Source: DTKD01 sp964494345
GTDB lineage: Bacteria > Armatimonadota > UBA5829
DNA length: 64,000 bases
Assembly (NCBI GenBank): GCA_964494345.1
Contig: CAZBSI010000003.1
Coordinates: forward strand, 248,001 to 312,000
Reading direction: 5' to 3'
A program made the position numbers and the translations under genes. Below, piece by piece: positions 58,658-64,000 of the stretch; the stretch's first letter is position 1; each line of letters starts with the position of its first letter. The notes under the pieces are model-generated. The model was not told the origin of the DNA. It ran no database searches and saw only the letters and a list, made by a program, of their open reading frames with translations.

Positions 58658-59071
58658 ATGTCGGAAAGAACATTCCATTTTGAAGTGATAACGCCGGATC
58701 GTGTGGTGCTGCGCGACGACATGGTGGTTTCGGTAATCGTGCCGGGGAGCGAGGGCCACGTTGGGGTTTTGGCTAATCACGCCCCGATGATGGCCGAGTT
58801 GGTCGTCGGCAAGCTCGACTTTCGTCGATCTGACGGCAAGGCCGGGAAGATGGCGATTAGCGGGGGGTTTCTGGAAGTATATGAAAACTCGGTGAGCGTC
58901 CTCGCGGAGGCGGCCGAATTAGCCGAAGATATTAATGTCGAGCGTGCCGAGGAATCTAAGAAACGGGCCAGGGAAAGGCTATCAGCCGCGGGGGCTGATA
59001 TAGACGAGGCACGTGCTGAGGCTGCGCTGCAGCGTGCGATCAATCGCTTGAAAGTCGCCGGGCGAACTTAG
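58658..59071 (+). CDS. atpC: ATP synthase F1 subunit epsilon
   Basis: A 137-residue subunit that sits on gamma and can inhibit ATP hydrolysis. The N-terminal beta-sandwich contains FEVITPDRVVLRDDM and the GHVGVLANHAPMMAEL stretch (about 30-46). The C-terminal helical hairpin (RAEESKKRARERLSAAGADI, then AALQRAINRLKV) is present, so the inhibitory arm is full length. It closes the atp operon. The 47-bp gap before it holds short GTCAAC repeats (AACGTCAACTG, ACCGTCAACT) like those at 48479-48525. Confidence 0.93.
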   Translation: MSERTFHFEVITPDRVVLRDDMVVSVIVPGSEGHVGVLANHAPMMAELVVGKLDFRRSDGKAGKMAISGGFLEVYENSVSVLAEAAELAEDINVERAEESKKRARERLSAAGADIDEARAEAALQRAINRLKVAGRT

Positions 59072-59171
59072 CGCATCTCAGTTAAAGAAATTATAAGGAC
59101 TGTGAGATGAAGGGAGGGACTGGGCTTTTGTCTATGCTCTCCCCTTTCGCGTTTCATTGACGGGACTTGCT

Positions 59172-60608
59172 ATGAAAAGATGGGCTTTGGTTGTTATGTT
59201 AATGCTGATTGCTGCGCGGGTCGGCGCCTATACAATACCGTATGAGGGTTGGATGGGCACGTTTATGGGGAGCAAGAAGATTGGCTGGATGTCGCTGAAC
59301 GTCGAGAAGGCCAACTTCGATGGAGTAGACGGCTATAAGATCAGCTCGGTCGTCAACAACAGGCTGACTGTGCTGGGGGCAGATTTGACGCAGTTGGTGA
59401 ATACGGTTGTTTTCACCGATTCTAATTATGCCCCGCTTAAAGAGAGCTTCTCTATGTCCAGCGGTGGCAAAACGACCTCAGTCATCGCCAAATTTTCCAA
59501 AACCAGCATAGAATATGAGGTGTCGGCGGACAGCGGCAGCTCGTCTACCAAAGTTATCCCGATCCCAAACGGCCCCGAACTGATAGCCGATCCGCTGTTC
59601 ACCGCTTCTGAGAGATTTCCAAAAATCGGCGAACAGTGTTCTCAGCGATATTTCAACCCGCTCACCTTGAACCTTGAGACTCTGACAATTAAAGTGAACA
59701 AACGGGAGCGGATTACCCTCGGCGACAAGACCTATGATGCGTTGGCATTCGATAATATCACCCCTATGGGCAAAATGTCGGTGTGGCAGCAGGTGGATGG
59801 CGGCATTTTACAGATCACGGGCATGATGGGAATCACGATGCGCCAGATGAGTCGCGAGGAAGCGTTGGCGGCGGACAACACGGGAAGCGCTGAGGATTTT
59901 GCTGTATTGACTAGCGCGAAGTGTAACCGGCGCATCAATAACCCGCGTGAGGTGAAATCTTTGACCGCCATTTTGGAGGGAATCGACGACCCCAAAATGC
60001 TGATAACCGACTCTCGCCAATCTGCTAAAGCGATAAAAGACCGGCCGGATGCGGCGAGCTTTATTGTTAAGGCCGACCCGTTCGATGAGTCGAAATCCCG
60101 TCAACTTCCGATCAATGTCGTTTTATCAATAAAGGAATATACAATCCCGACAGCGTATGTAGATTCGGATGCGAAGACGATTATTGAGCAGGCGAAAGAA
60201 ATTGTAGGCTCTGAGAAAAACGCTTATCGCGCATCTTCGAAGATCCGTGCGTGGATTTATGCGAACCTCAGAGTGCAGAGCGATATAGGAATTACACGTT
60301 CCGGCTCCGATGTGTTAAAATCTAAGGTAGGTGTGTGCCGGGATTATGCGATCCTGTTCGCTGCGCTTGCTCGCAGTGCGGGGATACCGTGCAAAGTAGT
60401 CAGCGGGCTGATTTACACCGATGGGGCGTTTTATTATCACGCCTGGGTGGAGTGCTTCACTGGGCAATGGGTGCCGTTTGATGCGACTCTGAGCAGTGAT
60501 TTCGTCGACGCAACACACCTGAAACTGGCCGAAGGCGACGCGACCACTATGTTTAGTCTCGCTAAAGTGATAGGCTCACTTAACGTGGAAGTGGTCGACA
60601 TACGGTAG
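59172..60608 (+). CDS. exported transglutaminase-like domain protein
   Basis: A 478-residue protein with a signal peptide (MKRWALVVMLMLIAARVGAY). The middle (~25-280) is beta-rich without a family I can name. The C-terminal transglutaminase-like cysteine protease fold has the triad Cys389 (GVCRDYA), His423 (YYHAWVE) and Asp437 (PFDATL). Members cleave or cross-link peptides, or bind them, outside the cytoplasm. It lies between atpC and nuoA, which may be chance. The ATG at 59172 is chosen since it opens the signal peptide. Upstream in-frame codons lack a ribosome site. Confidence 0.8.
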   Translation: MKRWALVVMLMLIAARVGAYTIPYEGWMGTFMGSKKIGWMSLNVEKANFDGVDGYKISSVVNNRLTVLGADLTQLVNTVVFTDSNYAPLKESFSMSSGGKTTSVIAKFSKTSIEYEVSADSGSSSTKVIPIPNGPELIADPLFTASERFPKIGEQCSQRYFNPLTLNLETLTIKVNKRERITLGDKTYDALAFDNITPMGKMSVWQQVDGGILQITGMMGITMRQMSREEALAADNTGSAEDFAVLTSAKCNRRINNPREVKSLTAILEGIDDPKMLITDSRQSAKAIKDRPDAASFIVKADPFDESKSRQLPINVVLSIKEYTIPTAYVDSDAKTIIEQAKEIVGSEKNAYRASSKIRAWIYANLRVQSDIGITRSGSDVLKSKVGVCRDYAILFAALARSAGIPCKVVSGLIYTDGAFYYHAWVECFTGQWVPFDATLSSDFVDATHLKLAEGDATTMFSLAKVIGSLNVEVVDIR

Positions 60609-60644
60609 ATTAAACGGCTGCCCTCGGCAATATGGGAGCGAAAC

Positions 60645-61022
60645 ATGCTGGCTAAGGATTTCTTGACAGTTGGAATATTTGCCGTCGTCGGCATTGGATT
60701 TATAGTAGTTACACTGCTTGCGTCGATGATTTTCCGACCGCATCGACCCTCTGAAGAAAAGCGAACCACTTATGAATGTGGTGAAGACCCCGTGGGGCCG
60801 GCGTGGCTGCAGTTTCGCGTGGGTTATTACATTTATGCTCTTATATTCCTGTTTTTTGATGTGGAAGCTGTGTTCATATTCCCGTGGGCGGCGGGGTTGC
60901 TGGGGTTTTCTAAGAACTCCGCGCTTGCTGTGCTTGGGTTTGTGGACATGCTGATATTTGTGAACGTGCTTGCCGTTGGGCTGCTGTGGGCGTGGAGAAA
61001 AGGTGTTTTGGAGTGGAAGTAG
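60645..61022 (+). CDS. nuoA: NADH-quinone oxidoreductase subunit A
   Basis: A 125-residue membrane subunit of complex I with three helices. The conserved YECGEDPVGPAWLQFRVGYY (about 43-62) and LIFLFFDVEAVFIFPWA (65-85) are the subunit's hallmarks, the latter with the Asp and Glu that line the quinone entry. It is the first of the four nuo genes present. Its end overlaps the start of nuoB by 10 bp with my chosen nuoB start. Confidence 0.95.
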   Translation: MLAKDFLTVGIFAVVGIGFIVVTLLASMIFRPHRPSEEKRTTYECGEDPVGPAWLQFRVGYYIYALIFLFFDVEAVFIFPWAAGLLGFSKNSALAVLGFVDMLIFVNVLAVGLLWAWRKGVLEWK

Positions 61023-61546
61023 AGAAGTCGTCGGGTAATAAGACTGTTGATAGGCCGTTTGACTACGTCGAGCGCATACCCGGCGGCGCGCTTATTACGA
61101 CCACTGTGGACAGGGTTTTCGGCTGGGCGCGGGAAAGCTCGCTGTGGTATATGCTGTTTGGGCTGGCCTGCTGCGCGATTGAGATGATGGCGGCGGGGGC
61201 GGCTCGATTCGATTTGGACAGATTTGGAATGATCTTCCGTGCCACTCCGAGACAGAGCGATCTGATGATTGTGGCTGGCACGGTGACGAAGAAGATGGCG
61301 CCGAGGGTGAAGAGGCTGTATGAGCAGATGTCGGAGCCGAGGTATGTCATCGCGATGGGTAGCTGCGCAAACGCAGGCGGGCCATTTGCGGACTCGTATG
61401 CAGTTGTAAAAGGGGTGGATAAGATTATCCCCGTCGATGTATACGTGCCCGGTTGCCCACCGAGACCGGAGGCTTTGATCAATGGGATATTGGAGCTGAG
61501 AAAGAAGATCAAAGCGGAAGCTGATTTGCATAAGGTTGAGAGCTGA
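61013..61546 (+). CDS. nuoB: NADH-quinone oxidoreductase subunit B
   Basis: A 177-residue peripheral subunit that holds the terminal N2 iron-sulfur cluster. Its ligands are the tandem Cys53-Cys54 in GLACCAIEMM, the Cys in MGSCANAGG, and the Cys in VPGCPPRPEA. The GTG at 61013, eight bases after AAGGTG, is preferred to GTG at 60986, since the extra residues have no counterpart in the family. It passes electrons to quinone at the NuoB-NuoD junction. Confidence 0.95.
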   Translation: MEVEKSSGNKTVDRPFDYVERIPGGALITTTVDRVFGWARESSLWYMLFGLACCAIEMMAAGAARFDLDRFGMIFRATPRQSDLMIVAGTVTKKMAPRVKRLYEQMSEPRYVIAMGSCANAGGPFADSYAVVKGVDKIIPVDVYVPGCPPRPEALINGILELRKKIKAEADLHKVES

Positions 61547-61554
61547 GAACAATA

Positions 61555-61992
61555 GTGAATAGCAGCGTGGAAAATACTCTGCGAGAGACGTTCGCAGAAC
61601 AGATAACGGAGTCGACGGAGAGATTCGGGGTGCCAAATCTGAAGATTGCGCCCGACAGTCTGTTGGGTATGTGCCAAAAGCTGCACTCTGAACTTGGGTT
61701 TGACTATCTGGCGGATATAACGGCTATCGATTTCAACGATCGCATCGAACTGGTTTATCAGTTTACCAATCTTTCGAATAACTCGAGAGTGGCGCTGCGG
61801 CTTGACCTTGATAGAGAAAAGCCGGAAGTTGATTCGTTAACCTCCATCTGGAAGGGGGCGGATTTCCAGGAACGGGAGGTATTTGATTTGATGGGGGTGG
61901 TGTTCGAGGGACACCCGAACCTTACCAGGATTTTGCTTCCTCTGGATTGGGAAGGACATCCGCTCAGGAAAGATTATGTCATCGACGATTAA
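61555..61992 (+). CDS. nuoC: NADH-quinone oxidoreductase subunit C
   Basis: A 145-residue 30-kDa-type subunit. The family signature runs through DREVFDLMGVVFEGHPNLTR-type sequence (here EREVFDLMGVVFEGHPNL) and LPLDWEGHPLRKDY near the C terminus. It is a separate gene here, not fused to nuoD. The GTG start is 8 bp after nuoB. Its last 17 bp overlap nuoD. Confidence 0.93.
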   Translation: MNSSVENTLRETFAEQITESTERFGVPNLKIAPDSLLGMCQKLHSELGFDYLADITAIDFNDRIELVYQFTNLSNNSRVALRLDLDREKPEVDSLTSIWKGADFQEREVFDLMGVVFEGHPNLTRILLPLDWEGHPLRKDYVIDD

Positions 61993-63082
61993 AACTGATC
62001 TCATCGAGATAAATATGGGCCCACAGCACCCCAGTACGCACGGGGTGCTTCGACTGGATGTGACACTTGACGGCGAGGTGGTGGTGAATTGCGAGCCTGA
62101 TGTGGGATACCTGCACCGTGGGGTTGAGAAGCTCGCTGAGATGCGGACGTGGGTTCAGTTTATACCTATTACGGATCGGTTGGACTATTTGGCGTCGATG
62201 CTGGATAATGCTGCTTATGTCGGCGCGCTTGAGAAACTCGGCGGGATTGAGGTGCCGGAGCGCGCGGAGTATATCCGGATTATTATGATGGAACTGCAGC
62301 GGGTGGCGAGCCATTTGGTCTTTTTCGGCACAATGGCGCTTGACCTCGGTGCGACGACTCCGTTTTTGTATGCTTTTCGTGAGCGGGAGGACGTGCTTGA
62401 TCTCTTCGAGATGGTCTGTGGGGCGCGGCTGACTTACAACTATTTCAGGCCTGGCGGAGTATCGAAGGATCTGCCTGCCGGGTTCTACGATAAGTGCAGG
62501 GCTTACATAAAAAAACAGCGCGAAAAGCTGCCTGAATACAACGATCTTTTCACCAACAACCAAATTTTTATCGCACGGACGCGAGATGTGGGTATCATAT
62601 CCGCCGAGGATGCTATTAACTTCTCGCTCAGCGGCCCGTCGTTGCGTGGGTCGGGGGTCGGATATGACGTTCGGACTGCAGACCCGTATTCGATTTATGA
62701 CAGGTTCAATTGGAAGGTCATTACGCGCGAAAAGGGAGACTCGCTGGCCAGATTTCTAGTGAGAGTCGATGAGATCGAGCAGAGCCTGAGAATTATCGAA
62801 CAGGCATTGGATTCGATCCCTGAAGGTGAGCTGAAGTGCAAAACGCCGGCTCGGTTGAAGATACCGGAAGGTGAGGTCTACTATCATATAGAATCCGCCA
62901 GGGGCGACCTTGGTGTTTATATTGTAAGCGACGGTGGTGAGAAGCCATATCGACTGAAGTGGCGCGCTCCGTCGTTTATAAACCTCGGAGCTCTCAACTC
63001 TATGGTCAAGGGCTGGAAAGTTGCTGATATCGTGGCAATATTGGGCAGCCTCGACGTGGTGTTGGGAGAAGTGGATCGATAA
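61976..63082 (+). CDS. nuoD: NADH-quinone oxidoreductase subunit D
   Basis: A 368-residue 49-kDa-type subunit that forms the quinone-binding cavity with NuoB. The N-terminal GPQHPSTHGVLRLDVTLDGE (about 13-32) and GYLHRGVEKLAE are invariant blocks, and the C terminus ends GSLDVVLGEVDR as in the family. The ATG lies inside nuoC. After it the complex I set stops, and the membrane arm and the NADH module are not in this window. Confidence 0.95.
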   Translation: MSSTIKTDLIEINMGPQHPSTHGVLRLDVTLDGEVVVNCEPDVGYLHRGVEKLAEMRTWVQFIPITDRLDYLASMLDNAAYVGALEKLGGIEVPERAEYIRIIMMELQRVASHLVFFGTMALDLGATTPFLYAFREREDVLDLFEMVCGARLTYNYFRPGGVSKDLPAGFYDKCRAYIKKQREKLPEYNDLFTNNQIFIARTRDVGIISAEDAINFSLSGPSLRGSGVGYDVRTADPYSIYDRFNWKVITREKGDSLARFLVRVDEIEQSLRIIEQALDSIPEGELKCKTPARLKIPEGEVYYHIESARGDLGVYIVSDGGEKPYRLKWRAPSFINLGALNSMVKGWKVADIVAILGSLDVVLGEVDR

Positions 63083-63107
63083 TTTCAAAGAAAGGAGGTG
63101 ATATCAG

Positions 63108-64000
63108 ATGAAAGTTACTAGCAAGAGACTAAGACCAATGTTTACCCTGATCTGTGTGGTATTGGGTGCGTTGGCCGGCAATATCGTGGCGATGCATTAT
63201 TTCACGCTGATTCGCAACTACCTTCACGGCGACGGCCCCGATATTCTTTGGTTCATCCCTCAGAATCCGACACAGCTTACGGCCACAGATATGATGTGGC
63301 TGAAGGCGGCATTTATCCTCGTTGGAGCTTTACTAGGGTTCATATTCGAACGCCTGGCGTTCCATCAGATCGGCAAGAGCCGGTCGAAATGGCAGAAAAT
63401 GACCGCCGGAGAAAAGGTATTTTACTTTCTCGGCGTTCCTTTGGGCCTATTTTTAACTGTTCTAATCCGCAATATTATCTCTACCCCTGATTGGGTCACT
63501 GTGGCTATGGCGATTGTGCTGTGTTACTTGTCGGTTGTCGCTCTTGAGAGCCTCAAGGAACAGGCCACCTTTTATTTCCCAGCTTCATTGACCCCCTCAA
63601 AGCCGGAAAGCACAGGATATAGGCCGAAACTGTTGGATACGAATGTGATTATCGATGGACGCATCGCCGATATCTGCAAGGCGGGGTTTATGGAAGGGCC
63701 GATATATGTGCCTAAGTTCATCGTCGAGGAACTGCAGCAGATAGCCGACTCCAGCGATTCGTTAAAAAGAGCGCGGGGAAGACGGGGGCTGGATATCCTT
63801 ACGCAGATGCAGAAGGATATGGACTTGCAGGTCCCTGAGCCTGAAAACGGTGAGAATATAGACGAGGAAGTTGACGCCAGGCTGGTGCGATTTGCCAGGC
63901 AGACTAATGGCGCGATTGTGACCAATGACTATAACCTCAATAAAGTTGCTGGACTGCAGGGCGTCGATGTTATGAACGTCAATGAGTTGGCAAACGCGCT
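63108..64000 (+). CDS. PIN-TRAM domain membrane protein (YacL-like), 3' end missing
   Basis: A partial gene, open to the window end (about 297 codons seen). It starts at ATG 63108 behind AAGGAGGTGAT, a full anti-Shine-Dalgarno match, at 8 nt. Four membrane segments (FTLICVVLGALAGNIVAMHY, AAFILVGALLGFIFERL, YFLGVPLGLFLTVLI, WVTVAMAIVLCYLSVVAL) are followed by a PIN nuclease domain. It has LDTNVIIDGRIADI (about 182-195), an IVEELQQIADSSD stretch, and IVTNDYNLNKVA. The metal-binding Asp set (DTN, the middle Glu, TND) is present. The TRAM RNA-binding domain should follow beyond the edge. YacL-type proteins are putative membrane-bound ribonucleases. Confidence 0.88.
   Translation, partial: MKVTSKRLRPMFTLICVVLGALAGNIVAMHYFTLIRNYLHGDGPDILWFIPQNPTQLTATDMMWLKAAFILVGALLGFIFERLAFHQIGKSRSKWQKMTAGEKVFYFLGVPLGLFLTVLIRNIISTPDWVTVAMAIVLCYLSVVALESLKEQATFYFPASLTPSKPESTGYRPKLLDTNVIIDGRIADICKAGFMEGPIYVPKFIVEELQQIADSSDSLKRARGRRGLDILTQMQKDMDLQVPEPENGENIDEEVDARLVRFARQTNGAIVTNDYNLNKVAGLQGVDVMNVNELANA

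Noticed and set aside
59101..59156. Terminator after atpC
   Set aside because: GGGAG and CTCCC-type arms exist, but the loop is long, pairing is broken and there is no T-run in place. Not strong enough to list.
1..64000. tRNA or rRNA genes
   Set aside because: I looked in the larger intergenic gaps for TTCGAATC-type T-loops and acceptor pairing. The few TTCGAA strings belong to the dispersed repeats. A covariance-model scan would be needed to be certain.

Overview
This is a chromosomal segment of a free-living bacterium with about 54 protein genes, one probable frameshifted gene, no rRNA or tRNA that I could recognise, and no insertion sequence or CRISPR array. The mix of genes points most towards Armatimonadota, with Planctomycetota or a relative as the alternative: PEP-CTERM surface proteins, an SdrD-like repeat protein, a DUF6785-type membrane protein, GH172/DUF2961, a GHL10-type secreted hydrolase and many putative polysaccharide enzymes. 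This is inference from gene content, since there is no rRNA in the window. GTG and TTG starts are common. Many promoters look like extended -10 sites (TGnTATAAT).

Layout. 16-5411: an alpha/beta hydrolase, then a tight leftward operon of GH172, class-I amidotransferase-like hydrolase, sugar nucleotidyltransferase and galactokinase. 5939-9400: a lone fliG, then a leftward DUF4446 / ECF sigma / zinc-finger anti-sigma set. 9646-13897: NagD-like phosphatase, thiD, pyrG and an AEC permease. 13899-20801: a small zinc-ribbon membrane protein, a trans-sulfuration enzyme, rsmG-mnmG and a large DUF6785-like membrane protein. 21009-26245: three leftward genes for secreted proteins that share one unnamed N-terminal domain, one fused to SdrD/DUF11 repeats and two ending in PEP-CTERM anchors. 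26431-36258: an accessory sugar region (GH84, sugar isomerase-like TIM barrel, sulfatase-fold enzyme lacking the formylglycine residue, Gfo/Idh oxidoreductase, MalK-type ATPase, heparinase II/III family lyase). 36355-51589: M20 peptidase, radical SAM protein, FmdB protein, several secreted multidomain proteins, a GH94 phosphorylase, DUF362 and FAD oxidoreductases.

51944-63082 is the energy core: atpZ/atpI-like genes, atpBEFHAGDC, a transglutaminase-like exported protein and nuoABCD, followed by the start of a PIN-TRAM (YacL-like) protein cut by the window end. The ATP synthase c subunit carries the Gln/Glu-Ser/Tyr set known from sodium-binding c-rings, so a sodium-coupled ATP synthase is possible.

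The intergenic spaces hold a striking second layer. Five copies of a ~34-bp element, all in the same orientation, each lead into short tandem 20-23 bp units that are alike within a locus but differ between loci. Several families of small palindromes accompany them, mostly an 8-10 bp stem with a 6-nt loop. Other regulatory sites include a near-consensus promoter with a 9-bp dyad over its start site (41646-41699), a perfect TTGACA-N17-TATAAT promoter with a downstream 12-bp palindrome (32767-32834), and several intrinsic terminators.
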